This document shows positions 14,320-27,002 of a stretch of DNA of 64,000 bases, piece after piece (within the stretch, counting starts at the first letter, position 1; the number at the start of each line of letters is the position of its first letter). A model generated the notes under the pieces. It saw only the letters and a program-made list of their open reading frames with translations, had not been told where the DNA came from and ran no database searches. The translations under genes and the position numbers were made by a program. Where the stretch lies: assembly GCF_050436995.1 (NCBI RefSeq), contig NC_134758.1, positions 1,674,001 through 1,738,000 on the forward strand, in the 5' to 3' direction. The DNA comes from Anticarsia gemmatalis. Taxonomy: Eukaryota > Arthropoda > Insecta > Lepidoptera > Erebidae.

Positions 14320-14515
14320 TGAGAATCGGGTGAGAAATACACCCACGTTGCGTATATTCGTATTTGCTAAAGTATCATAGGAGACGAGCCTATTGCCGGG
14401 CACCAAGTTTGTACTGCTACTGCGAATGTTGCAAAAATTGGTAAAGCCAATAACACTTTGGCCGAATACATGTAACACGGGACCCCGTAACGTGCAGCCA
14501 TATACACTACGAGGC
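14320..14515 (-). repeat. Degenerate SINE with tRNA-like head
   Basis: The segment contains 'aggagacgagcctattgcc', 'cactttggccgaatac' and 'cgggaccccgtaacgtgcagc' in that order. The same modules occur in better preserved form in the SINE at 54870-55104, so this is an older copy of the same family in the same orientation. The tRNA-like head is on the right, so the element reads on the minus strand. Confidence 0.5.
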
Positions 14516-16537
14516 TCAAACGATATATTTGTGTGACTAACAAATAATTGGGTTGGTTGTATGCTATCGTATGTTTGTAAAAGACCCGCGACATAAGATT
14601 AACTCTAAATGCAAGAGTAGTAATAACTATCTAACAGTAATAAAACGTTTGTAACCTCCACATCACCCTGACCCAACAACCAGTTCCTTAAGGTGACACT
14701 CCTCAAATAGAATAAAACGAAAGGCACTGATGTCATTGCTGAGGTTTACCTTCCTGCTAGCGGTAAATGTCAACATACTTTTAAGTAATATAAAATATGG
14801 ATTTGTTACGCCTACATAAGCTAGATATTAAAATGTTCTAACACCGGCTAGCATTTATATAAACGAGCTACTTTATCGTCTTAATTTTTTACTATGATGA
14901 AGACAGTCATCAGTGTCAAATACTTTGGAGAAAATCCTTTGCGATTTCGACAACATCTGTCCCAGGAATGGCAGAAAGGATTACAAAGAAAACTTGAAGC
15001 TCTTTTTCTTGTTCAGCTTTTATGAACTTACACTGTATGCATTTAAACCTTAGTAAAGTTTAATATCTTCTCATCTAAAGATGGAAAGTCAAGATCTTTC
15101 TTTGAGAAGAGGTAAAGAGAGTCAAATTTCTACCGGCTTTCGCCTTCAGATATTAAACGCATTGAAGAGTGTTTAATACAAAAAGATACCCATTGTATCA
15201 TTGTTTACAGTCCAATTCTTAAACATACGATGACATAATTACAAAGTTCCATAACACGATTCATCACTGGCTACAAAGTCTAAGTAATTACTGTATTGCA
15301 CACATTATAAGAACTCCATTGATATTAAAAACACACTGCCCGTTTGTCACAACATCTTTGTTAGGTATCTGAGTCATTCATTACTCATAGTCCGTGGTAG
15401 ACTAGATGGTATTTTAGACTACCATAATTGTTCAAAACTCATAGTAGGTGTTATAGAAATAGCTAATGGATCTTAGGGTCAGTTATAGCGTGGGTTCTTT
15501 TGAAAAATGTTAAAGAGTTCATTATTGTTTTTATACAAAACGAGATCTTGAAGCGATAAGTAAGATTGTTGTTGCTGTGAAAAATAAAATTAGATGCTGT
15601 GGATCTATGATTTAAAAGTTTACAGTGAAATACTGAGGGAAATTTCAAACTAAAAAATCCTACATTGTGAGAGATTTTACAGTACACAAGCCACATAAAT
15701 ATCTACCAAGCCTATCTACAATTATTTGTTGACTAAAAAAAGTTCTACCATTATGTAATAGATAATTTGATTTGGTCAAGCACCATTCGTAATTCCGCAC
15801 ATAAAGGTGAATTGTCCAAGCACAATAAAATTGGTTTCATAACGCGCACCTGACTTTATCAATACACAAAGCGGTTTGGAATGCTCTATACCAAGTACTA
15901 ATGAAATTCCCACACTCGAAAGACTTACGGGAATTCAATGCCTGGGAATTCATATAGCCGCATTTTTGTACCAAATAACCTGTAATTTTATATACCTACA
16001 ATAAGGCCTTTTGTATGCTACAGTGAATATGAAGGAATGAACTGCATAGGATGCATTCATTTTTTATTTGAAGTGACTCTGCTGTGCTCGGCTTTTCAAC
16101 TTTTTTTACGGCACTTAATAAGTCAGTGTCTTTATATTCCTAGACCATGATAAAAAATAGTATTTTTTTCTTATAACCGCTTTTTCGCTAGAATAACAGA
16201 CTGGGTAAATCCCGGACCATATTTTGAGTACGTACATAATACCTGTTCCATCGATTTATCCCTATCGTCAATTTCAAACCATACGAACCGCGATTGTGAA
16301 CTAGTACGCACCTACTGCATACATTCACTGCATTTTAAAGTTAAAAAATTATTTCTGAATGTCGTAATCTTTGCAAAGGACGGAATACTGTGAATCCAAC
16401 TAAATAAACTGTTGACTCGAGCAAACAGGATTTTATCATTTCCCAGTAGAAATGAACCCGGGTTTTTCTGCTTCTCAGTTTCTTGAGAGATGGACAACAA
16501 GATAGCTTATCTTCCTATTTCAAGAAAAAATCCTTTG

Positions 16538-16804
16538 CTAAGAATAGTTGAAAGGGATTTTCTCAGTGTTCATGACAAGTGAATTATAAATTTTGTCACA
16601 AATACGGCAAGTACCCCACAATGCGGTGAGTTCTATTTTTATCTGTGATTCAGACGAGATAGGGACAATATTGGTTTTGTGTAGGGGAGAATTTGCAAGG
16701 GTAGTATCCATGTCTGGGGGAATCGATTTTATTGCTGTTCGGACACACTTCCTGCACAATACTGTTTGGAAATAGATTTCGGGACACGCAGATAAAAACA
16801 ACAT
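16538..16804 (-). CDS. Doubtful Cys-rich open frame, 88 codons
   Basis: The frame encodes a small protein with two CxxC pairs (CRKC near residue 18 and CRIC near residue 66) separated by about 45 residues, a spacing that could bind zinc. A further minus-strand frame at 16312-16500 ends in CSEC. The amino-acid texture is more protein-like than other frames in this gene-poor region. A stop codon lies directly before the ATG, however, and no confident splice sites or homologous family are evident. It may be a stray exon, a relic of a zinc-binding protein or chance. I do not recognise it. Confidence 0.2.
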   Translation of the reverse strand: MLFLSACPEIYFQTVLCRKCVRTAIKSIPPDMDTTLANSPLHKTNIVPISSESQIKIELTALWGTCRICDKIYNSLVMNTEKIPFNYS

Positions 16805-17277
16805 TTAATACAACAGGGAAAACTGTATAAATCATTTTCTCTATATACGAAGAGATTCAGCTTACCTAGTTAGGTAAATACTGTAAAATAGATACTTTGT
16901 AGTTAAGATTTATACGATAAATACATCAATGGAACGAAAACTTATTGCTTACTTTATTATGACTTCAAAAACAAACTTATAATGCAGAACTTTACCGACA
17001 GAGTTTCATTTAACAATTGTCCTCAAACTGGGATCAAGTACAAATGGCATAAGGAAACATTCAACAGATAAGTTGAATGACTCTCTCAATGAAGACCTTC
17101 AAACGATTTTACTAGCAATTGAATTAATTGGACTTATAATCACTTCCAATAAGATTTTTACTAATCTATTAGCGGATTAAAGCCCTTGGATCGAACGAAT
17201 TACTTACTTATTAAATCAATTGAAAGTAAGTGGAATGTGGATAGCTGACTTCGGATAAAATATATGACTGAAAAGAC

Positions 17278-17393
17278 TTACCCCCGGTTTCTGAGGCACC
17301 TACATTTAGCAGTAGTCTATCTATTTAATAGCGTTAAAAAAACGCTATTGAATAGATAAACTACCGCTAAATGTTCTCAGAAACCGGGTGTTA
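17278..17393. mobile_element. Hairpin MITE, 110 bp, TTA target duplication
   Basis: The element (17281-17390) is almost entirely palindromic, with arms of about 50 bp around a short A-rich centre. The arms begin CCCCCGGTTTCTGAG and end CAGAAACCGGGTG. TTA lies on both sides. The 3-bp TTA duplication suggests a PIF/Harbinger-type transposase. A second, more diverged copy is at 24171-24282. Confidence 0.7.
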
Positions 17394-20300
17394 GTGGCAG
17401 TATCTAACATTGTATAGGCTACCGGAATTTAACTTTTATAATTGGAGACACAAAAAAAATAAATGTAAATACCTACTTGATACAGAAACCCCCTTTTTGA
17501 TAATACATACAATCAATTTTCTGACGATAAGCGTCCCAGTTTTGGAAACTATATCAATGCTATTAAGGCCAGTGTATTGAAACAATAGAAGTAAACCCTT
17601 TATCAATTTGACTCACTAGTCACTACTACCCTACAAACCTATCGGAGTCCAATTGTTATAGCCCATTGTCATGTCTAGACAACTTATCAATGTTTACTTT
17701 CACATAATGTAATAAAGATTAACCCAGTTAAAATATAATTACGTCATTGTCACTGATAGTTCCGTAAAGAAATTACGGAAGTGATACCATTCATAACGAT
17801 TAACGCGTCGTATAAAGAAATTGCCTTTTGTTCACAACTTCGCCTACTAAAAACCATTTTCTGTGATATTTCGTAAAGTTCTCGGTATAAAAAAAATCTT
17901 ATAATAATTAAGAATAACAGGGTTACATTTTGGTGAAATAATCAAAAAAGTCGTTTCAATAGTTTCAGAGATTAGAACCCACAAACAAGTATACAACTTC
18001 AAAAATGGTATAGGATTAGTTTAGTACATACCAATGACTCAACGAAAACCGTAGCGAATAGTCAACTCAAACTCCATAGTAAAAACTAGGATTAGTCATT
18101 ATGAACAATACTAGTAATTAAGTCACCAGCAAGAAATGCTTGATAAAACTATGACGTCATCTATTTAAGTATAGACTGCATTTTAGCTATGGAACATTGT
18201 CAAAGTCACTTCAACCATGAAGTTTGAAACCAGCGGATCTTCGATTAAAGCCTTTAAGAATTTCGATGAGCGTTTTGTCTTAAATAACGGGTTGCTCATT
18301 CAAGCGATATTTATGCGGAGAATAAAATGTATTTTTAATAACCTCCCGGGGTGGCGCAGTTTTGTTTTGTTTTTATTCAAAGACGAAATGTTTCGTGCGT
18401 TTATTATGAAGAGGTATGTGTAACTGGTTTTATGATAATATATGAAAAAACTGTTTTACTTTAGTTGTATCAAAACATTTTTTTGTATGTAAAACCCGTT
18501 ATTAAACTTCATACATTTCAATAACAAGATTTGTAGGTATATATTTGTGGTTTTTAATGAAAACAAAACTCGCTAGCTACTTTGTATGATAAACAAGTTC
18601 GTGTGATTGTCTCATAAAACCTGACAAAAACTAGAGGAAGCTGCGGATAAATAACCTTCTTAAAATTGTAATAAAATGACAATATAACTCAAGTATAAAT
18701 ATTTAAGGTCAATTTAAATGTGTTTAACATATACTTAAATACTTCGGAACTCGGCGACTTAAATACTTCAGCTGGAGTGTTACTGACAAAGAGACCAGGA
18801 AGTTTTGTAGCTCTTAAATCTGAAGAAAGCAACGACAAAGATAAACTTTCTGCCAATAAAAACACAAAGAATGCTAAAAATATGCAACGATCATGAATAA
18901 CAGTATATTTCAGAACATGACACATTCTTGGATACTCCTCAACAAATATTTTTGGTAGATTTTTCCTTTATAGCTGCTCTATCATGATTCAAATTCAAAA
19001 AACCGGTTTTGCCCTGTGCAGGCTTACCAAATCTGGCATGCGAACAAAACATGCTTTAATAAAAGTTTTGACTACGAAGCCAGCACTCTCACTTTGGCGT
19101 CAGTAGCGAAGAAAATCATCAAAACACTGTCACGCGTCATGACTCATGGCGACGCGGGCAAAAAACCAACACTCATGAATGAAACCTTGGACAAACAGCT
19201 GATGTCGAGTTTTTAAATACAACGTTGCCATTTAAACGCCAAGGCGAAGCGACAAAAGACAAACTACACGAGCCTCCGTATTTAGAAGTTTGTTCATTTA
19301 AAGACCTTGCAGCTAACGAGGGATGAACCGAATAACCGGTTTACAATAGCCGTGAAAAACACTTGTACAGGATCGTAGATTCAATCGCTTTCTTTGTTCT
19401 TTTATAAAAGGCAGGTGATTTTGGCGAGTGCCAATCTTACTTAAAAGTTTAAACAGAATAAGTCTATTTTTACGCAGCTCTTAACATTTTTTCGGAGCAC
19501 AGCACTTTTACGGGCGCGGATGTAGGTAATTTCTTAAATGTCAAGAGGTTCTCAGAAGCCTTGTATCTTTATTTTTTGCGATGCCCTAAGTATCAGATAT
19601 CACGGGCCACACGAGTCGGTAAACATGCGCATCCTTACCGTCAATTTTCTCGATGAAGCCGTTAAACTGTATACTGGACCACCGAAGGTTATTTTGGTTA
19701 AAAAGTCGCTAGGTTATCGACAAATGTTTTGAATAAACAATGAGCGCTATAGGTCCACAGAACTACTAGTAGGTACTATAAGTTTGAAAGGCATTCGATT
19801 CGAACTTGGTGTACGCTTTCCATTACTGCATTTAGGTGGCATTTCTTTGGCTTACGTTTGCTGAAGCAGCATTGGTGAAAAGGGTTAATGTTATGTTCAA
19901 GGTATCAAGGTCAGGTTCTGCAGCTTTGGTAGGCGGGGGCAAAGAGGCACTGCGTTGAAAACAGGTTTCCCCGGTCAAGTATCGAGTGCATGGAATTGGC
20001 CATTGTACATTATTACGTATACAGCGAGTTCGCCGCAACTTTATGCGGTATTGTTTTTCGAACCGGATCTCTGTGCCTCTGTTTGTATTAGCGGTTTATT
20101 TATTTACTTTTTAATTTGAAGGCTTGAGACAAAAACTGATATGACTAACATCAAAATAAGTAGTCTTTAGGATATAGGTAAGTATGTAGTAGGTGCAAGT
20201 TCTTTATTTTAATGAACAAAGAAAGTAATTTTAATGAACAACAACAAGTCAACAAACTCCGAATGTGCACGGCAAATGAGAATTTCTTTGTTTGTGGCAT

Positions 20301-21197
20301 TTATTTTCATACAGACTCTTACCGATGAACCTATGACCTTTACGCTAGACGTCTTTCTTTAAAGACAACTAGGTAGGTACATCGTTAACTACCGTTTTAC
20401 AAATTACTACAACCCCATTCATGATTCATAAGGCGCCCATATTAATTAACGGTATGATGGCATCACAATTCCACTTAGCCAAAGGAGACATTAAGAATCC
20501 GAGTTTTTACAGCAGTTAAGCGTTGCGTCATTTCGACACGCACCATCTACGTTTGGTTCAAAGACCCTTAATTAAAATCTCGGAGAGGGGAACTAGTCCA
20601 TACCGCTACGTTAGAAAAGGATAGAGATATCTAACCTCTCTCTCTTCTAAGCATCAAACATTTATGCTAGGGAGCATATAAAGAGGTCGTTTTACATCCC
20701 CAGCCCGGATTTGTGAAAGATTCGACACGCGTCGGGTTTACAAAAAATGATCGTCGCTATGACTGGAATGGTGAAAAAAAAATGAGCGTGCGGCTGTGAC
20801 TGCTGTATAGTAGATACGAAAAAAAGAGCCCCTTACAGGTAGATAAGTATGGATAACAACAAACTCATGAGCAGGTCCTAACAATTTTACACTTGACAAG
20901 ATAATGTGAATAACGCTTTAATTAGGACGAGTCACACTGACCGGATTATAGTTATCTACGAAGCTAATATTAAACATTGAGGAATTCTAGTTAAAACCTC
21001 CAATAATCTACTCGTATTGAAAGATTCAAGGTCCAATACTAGATTTTTACAGGAAATCGGATGTACCAATCGGATGCTTTTGCAGAGATCGGAACTAAAA
21101 ATACAATAAGTGTTAAGCCGCAATAACCACTACACCGCGACCCCTTAATGCCATCATTAGAAATCGGACGATACACCAATAAATACCGGCACGTACG
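17394..21197. other. Non-coding stretch upstream of the dehydrogenase gene
   Basis: AT-rich sequence without a recognisable gene. Small frames at 18217-18423, 19016-19216 and 19832-20038 show no domain or splice logic. GC content rises after about 20.9 kb on approach to the plus-strand gene. Confidence 0.4.
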
Positions 21198-21207
21198 GCG
21201 CATGCGC
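21198..21207. promoter_or_regulatory. GCGCATGCGC palindrome, possible NRF1-type site
   Basis: The 10-bp palindrome matches the core recognised by NRF1-family factors and lies about 340 bp upstream of the first ATG of the dehydrogenase gene, in a locally CpG-richer stretch. Promoter function is an inference from motif and position only. Confidence 0.3.
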
Positions 21208-21544
21208 CTCGGTTGTATTTGCAAAACAAACAAGTCAGTACCGCTTCAAGTGCATAACGTGTAACAGATGCTATTTCATACCGTAAATATTATTGCGAAC
21301 GCGTGAAATCCAGTGCTCATAATCTAGGTTAAAAAATCAATAGTTTCCTAAACAGTGCTTGTTTTAACGCTTCAACAACTTCCGTCAGCTCCAATATCAA
21401 TTGTAGCGACATTGTGATTGCGTCATCCTTTCAGTACAGCTGGAGGCCACGCACCGATAACACGCTTCGCAATGTACGACTGGAATTCTATTATTTATTT
21501 TGTATGTTTCCAGATACATAGAGCTAGCTGACAGCCAATAGTAA

Positions 21545-22878
21545 ATGCGCCGCGCGACCTCAGGACTAACGGTACAAAATATAACAAACAGCGGATCGAG
21601 AGAAAGCGTTGAGGATTCAAGCAGAGTGAAAGCAACCAGCGGCAGTGCAACCGCAGCGTCGCGTCGTACGGACGACAACATAACCTCAAACATGTCTGTC
21701 GCAATCGCATCTGCTATTATTTTTACCAGTGCAGCCGCTGTTTATTGGTACATGAACAGGCATAAACCGTTAAAATATATTCTGAGTGAGCTGAGGTACA
21801 CGATAGACATGCAGGGCGCCGGCGTCGGCGGCCTTATCGACGACTGGGTGAACATAAGGAGGAACAAAATTGTGTTGCCAGATGCGAAGAGGAAAATTGC
21901 AGTCGTGACAGGTGGTGCCCGCGGAATTGGAACAGAAGTTATACGAGGTTTATTGAAGGCAAATATGTTCGTGATCGCAGGTGTGAGAAAACCGGAATTA
22001 GTGAAGAAAATGGCTGACAACATGGAGAACGGGGACAACCTTAACGCTTTCCCTCTGGATCTACAGTCGTTGAAATCTGTTAAAGCATTCGCACAGAATG
22101 TTATGGACAAGTTTCCAGCCATTCATATGTTGGTAAACAATGCTGGGATTATGTACGGCGATTACTACTTGACCGAAGATGGATTCGAAAGCCAGTTAGC
22201 TACCAATCATTTGGGCCACTTCTATTTGACCCACTTATTGTTACCAGCATTGAAACAGGGTGGTACAATCGGGGAGGCTGCGAGAATCGTGAATGTATCG
22301 TCGTGTGCCCATTACCCTGGGAAGATTTACTTCGACGACATTAATATGAAGGAACACTACGATAGTACGGCCGCGTACGCGCAGTCTAAACTAGCACAGG
22401 TGAATATTTCTCATGCCATTAAACATAACAATATGAGTTCACAGATTTCTTTTATCAAAGTGCAGTGATTTTTCCATTGTTTTAAACAAGACTGTATATT
22501 AACAGGATTTTTCTTTTGTTTCAGCTCATGAGTGCAAGGTACATTAACAAAATGTTGGAACAAGAAGGCTGTGCAGTGAAAAGCTACTCAGTTCACCCTG
22601 GCATTGTGGATACTGACTTGTTTGAGAAGACAATGTTTAAGAAAACATTCCCTTGGGCTATGAAACTATTCTTCAAGACTCCTGCTAAAGGAGCTGTATC
22701 AATACTTTATGCTTGTTTTGAGAAAGACTTAGAGAAGAAAGGAGGGCTTTACATTAGTAACTGTACAGAAGGAATAAGTAATAAATTTTCTAAACAGCCT
22801 GAGTATCAGAAGAGGCTGTTTGAAATATCCTGTAAGTTAGTTGATGTGGATGTGAAAAATTTTGGTCAAGTTTGTTAA
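21545..22878 (+). CDS. Membrane-anchored short-chain dehydrogenase/reductase, DHRSX-like
   Basis: Two coding exons, 21545-22399 and 22525-22878, joined over a 125-bp GT-AG intron, give 402 residues. Numbered from the first ATG: hydrophobic anchor about 52-68, Rossmann TGGARGIG at 122-129, NNAG at 198-201, Ser in VSS near 252-253, and catalytic Tyr278 and Lys282 (YAQSK). The intron falls just after this motif. After it comes HPGIVDTDLF, typical of the DHRSX/retinol dehydrogenase branch. The likelier start is the ATG at 21692 (residue 50): it has A at -3, places the anchor at the N-terminus and gives 353 residues, close to DHRSX at about 330. In-frame stops lie directly before 21545. It probably acts at ER or lipid-droplet membranes as an NAD(P)-dependent oxidoreductase. 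Vertebrate DHRSX oxidises polyprenol in dolichol synthesis, but other SDR subfamilies are not excluded. Confidence 0.88.
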
Positions 22879-22985
22879 TCTAGTCTTTAAATTAGTCTTA
22901 AGATTCTTAAAGAAGAAACGCATAAGACTTTCAATTAGTAAGTACAATATAGAAAATATTTACGATGTTTAACATTTTATGATTA

Positions 22986-22991
22986 AATAAA
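22986..22991 (+). terminator. Polyadenylation signal AATAAA
   Basis: AATAAA about 108 nt after the dehydrogenase stop codon, followed by T-rich sequence. This is consistent with the 3' end of that transcript. Confidence 0.6.
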
Positions 22992-24170
22992 ATATTTTTC
23001 AAATATAACAGTGTGTTTTTTTACCACTCAAGTTTTAAACTACCTAAACAATTTGTAGTATGACACTTAAATCATTTCAGTTTATGAGGCAAATGGGTCA
23101 AAACTGGTAACATAATATCTTAAAAAACCTATTTATTTTTAGTATTCTATTTTTTGTACAATAAAAAAATATAAAGAGCAGTATATCCAAAGTGGTATAT
23201 TTACGTGTGAGGTGATTTTTATCACCGCAAGCACAATGAACAATAAACAAAGGAATACCAAACTCGTAAAACTGAGGTATAAAAATTTCAATGGATTCTT
23301 TAACCTGGTCTTACAGAAAAAAATATTGGACAATGCATGTGTGTACTGAATTTTAATTTAGTATATTTTCTGTGAATTTCAAGTTTCTTCTACACTGAAT
23401 AATTTTTTATTGATGCTTATAGTTTTAGAATAGGTACGTTGGGTTTATTGTTAAAACTGGTTATAAAGATTTATGTATAAAAATATTAGTTGTCTTTTTT
23501 TAATTTGAATTTTAAAACTACTGTTAGAAGTTACTATTGGCACTTATTGACTAGGTATTGACATGGAGAATATAAATTTTTACCTACTGTATTTTATACT
23601 AAGAATTGTTCTTGAGCTACTCATCATTAACTTATAGATCTATTATAATGGTTCTATACATAGATATTGGAAAAGAGGATTATTGTTTGTAGTATTTTAT
23701 TAACAGATTTAATGATGAATTATTTAATATTCTGTCTTATTATTATTTAATTTGTTTTTACAGAAATTAAAGTAAGTAATTCTAGTAAAAACCCTATCCC
23801 TATAGAAAAGGTGTGATTCCACTATGTAGTTTATTAAAAGTATTAATTTTAAATTTCCTAATATAGGTAGACCAATCTTTAACAAGAAGATACAAAATTA
23901 TTTCCTGTCTTAGATGAGTATGCATAATTTATAGTTAAAATTTGCATCTACAAGTGCTAAATATTTAACACAGATTGTAGAGCAGTCATATAATTAATTC
24001 TCATATAAAAGTAAGTAGATAAATGCTTCCTACTGTTATGTGACATGTTACATAAAGGTTTGTATGCTAATATATTACTTAATACTGGCATTTAGGAATG
24101 CTGATCAGTGCCCATTTGAATTATGTTTAAAAAGTTAATGGTGATTGGAACTTTTGAAAAAAGAACATTA
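22992..24170. other. AT-rich intergenic or intronic stretch
   Basis: No coding frame is supported. It lies between the plus-strand dehydrogenase and the minus-strand exon at 24813, and so is probably intron of the latter gene. Confidence 0.4.
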
Positions 24171-24282
24171 ATGTCCAGTTTCTGAGTACAAGTGATTATC
24201 TATACAATAGCATTTTTTTATATGAGTTTAAATGCTATTGAACAGATAAACTACTGCTAAATGTACCTCAGAAACCAGAGGT
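24171..24282. mobile_element. Diverged second copy of the hairpin MITE
   Basis: The arms read cagtttctgagtac... and ...gtacctcagaaaccag, with 'atgctattgaacagataaac' in the right arm. These match the element at 17281-17390 with several substitutions and a longer loop. The target duplication is no longer exact. Confidence 0.6.
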
Positions 24283-24812
24283 AAGAAAATCTCTCTTATA
24301 GCTTAGTTTAAGTAGCCATTTTTTTTAACTAGGTAGTTAGAAGCTTTGAATTAAGTTTGAATAAGTTTTTTTATTGTAATCTTATTTGATAAATATAAGG
24401 AAATATGTATTTTATTTAGTACCACAACAATGCATTACTAATAAAATATTCAATAGTATAGTTAACAGGAAAAAAACAATATCATTAGCACTTATCCCCA
24501 TGACCAAAATTTCAGTTATATATTTTAAATATTATCTAATGTTATAGGAAACATACTGAACAGGAAATGTTTTATAAATAAATGAATCAGATTCTCACCA
24601 AACAGTACAAACAAAACCGAACCTATTGTCAATACAAATAGAGTAACATTTTCTATTAAAGATAAGATACTATAAGACTGTTTACAATTTGATCATTAGG
24701 TTTATTGTGTCTACAGTAAACAGTGACAAACAAACATCAGAAATTCACTACTATGAATTGTAAACATGACTATGTATAATAAGTAGTTAATATAACAAAT
24801 ATAAGGACTTAC

Positions 24813-25249
24813 CGACTGAAGAATCCAGAGAGGCCTTTCTTCTTCAACTTGGCCTGATCATGGTCAGTGACAGTGACTTCAGGTACTTCATCCTCTTTAG
24901 AAGCACCAGACCCCAGGGAACACTCAGATAAACTCGACACAGTACTTGAAAACGAGCCTCCATCTTTCCCTCGCTGGTGACCGCTCACACTGCCACCCCA
25001 CTGCAATGTACTCTTGGGAGAATCACTTGTATCACTTTTCTCACATGTAGATATAGAATAATTCCCCTCGTCACTGAAACTACTCTTCTTCGACAACTTA
25101 TCAATGTCGTCAGTACTCTCCTCCACAGGTTTTTCCACTTTCGGACTCACAAAATGCAGTTGTTTTGTAATAGGGTTGTAAGCCAATTGCATGTTATCCA
25201 ACGCTTCACTGAGGCGCATCCCGCCTTTTTGGCACGGCGTCGACGACAT
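24813..25249 (-). CDS. First coding exon of an unrecognised Ser-rich protein (partial)
   Basis: The ATG at 25249 has G at -3. The frame runs 145 codons plus two bases to a clean splice donor (CAGTCG followed by gtaagt at 24812). The N-terminus (MSSTPCQKGGMRLSEALDNM) is followed by a long Ser/Thr- and acidic-rich segment typical of disordered, phosphorylated linkers. The exon then ends in a basic-hydrophobic stretch, KLKKKGLSGFFSR. No catalytic domain is present in this exon. The remaining exons should lie at lower coordinates on the minus strand, but I find none convincing down to position 1, so the first intron may be very long. The plus-strand dehydrogenase gene would then lie inside it. 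I do not recognise the family. Confidence 0.6.
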
Positions 25250-27002
25250 CGCGATTTCGAAATACGAACACTAACACGCTCGAATACTACATCCATGTTT
25301 ATGTACACAATATTTGTTGACGAAAGCCATTATCGCTAATTATAATCAGACAATTAACCACACGCGCTGTTTACCGTAGATCTCATAAACAGCAAGCATC
25401 ACTTTAACAGAAACATTACACTATGTAATTAAATCTATTGTTTTTATATTTTGTTTTTGTAAATCATTAACACAACCATTGAACTAACCAACGATTTAGT
25501 AATACGTATTTACAGTGTTGTTAACTAATAGAACTAGTTGTTATTTAGTTTTCGTTTTGTTTTTATACATGTAATTCGTTCGTTTCTATCTAAATTATTA
25601 AATAAACACAAAGCAACACACCCATCACCTTTTACTTTCCACTGTAAATTAAAATTGACATTACTGAGAAGTGTTGCCTGGCTACATTCGGAATTACCAT
25701 ACTGTGAAATAATATGGAAATTGTAAAATAAAAATTCACACTTACACGAACCAAGACAAGAATAATACAATTATATTTTAAAAATACAATTTCACAAACA
25801 AGATTATACAAATCTTTGCCTTATTGTGATTTTATGATATTTACGTGATTACTATTGATTGAATATTGATTATTATGTTTGTCTTTATAATCATTAGAAA
25901 AATTTGATGTTTATGATGAACTTTATACAATTTATTATTATCAGTGAATCAATGATCTTTGAAATTAATTTACAAGTTATAAGTTGACTTAAAGTAGAGT
26001 TTGTTTTGTACCTCTCGAAAGAGGAAAATTTAAACATTGGCAACATTTGAATTCTTGTGATTCGTTCAGAAACTGAATAACAAAATCCAGCGTTCAGAAA
26101 TGAATAGCGTGTTTAATTAAATTAAATAATGCATTGCATGCTTTGCCTTTCGTGTTGCATTATTTTAATAGGTTTCCTTTTTAGGTGGAATACTGATGAA
26201 TTCAATACATACTCACTTCTACCTGCAGCTTCGTCCGCATGAAGTGATTTTACACATTCTTCCGAGTTCCGTTACACACTACAGTTGTTGCCTATATGCC
26301 CATAATGAACTAGGATAATGTTGTATTTTGTCGTCATGAAAATAATAATCTAGGTAATCATTTAATTTAGGCCAAATTTAATGAGGGTTGGCTTGACCGA
26401 GTGAAACTTTACAATATTGGGCTGTCAGTTCTATACGTACATTGATTTTTACTCATCTTCGAATAAAGCCAGCGAGTTAGCCTACCTTTATGAGCATACA
26501 CGTAATTCACACAGCATTAGATACAGTGCATACATTATTATTACAATAGTTATATAGTTTTATCATTATTTGCTTCAAGATGAACTTCTATATTCGTTCT
26601 TGTAGATGGCGTTAGTAGCAACAAAAAGGCACAAATAAATCAACTTCGGTGTATCAAAATAATTTATTTCTGGTGTTTCGTTTCTACACTGAAAACATTT
26701 AAAAATACTTTGTGGTCTTCGATTGTTACAACCTCGTTGGGTCAAAGTGAACGAATATTGCTTCAATAACTAATATTACAAAAATAGATTCGTTATTATA
26801 CAATACAATTATTTACAATCACATACAAATCTTGTATGTAAGGTACTTTTAAAATATTGATGGTTTTTTATTCTGCATTTATAAATAACTGAGCACTTTG
26901 TAGGAAATAATTCCTAAAAAGACATTAACCTATTGACAGTAAGGGATAGGTAATAGGGATAGGGTTTTACGTTATTTTTGTTGATATTGCCTGTTATATC
27001 AA
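25250..27002. other. Intergenic region between the Ser-rich gene and SNX14 gene
   Basis: Promoter and 5' leader of the minus-strand gene starting at 25249 should lie in its left part. Around 26218-26260 the string 'gcagcttcgtccgcatgaagtg' resembles the reverse complement of a lepidopteran Helitron 3' region, probably a decayed copy. No other feature is recognised. Confidence 0.4.
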
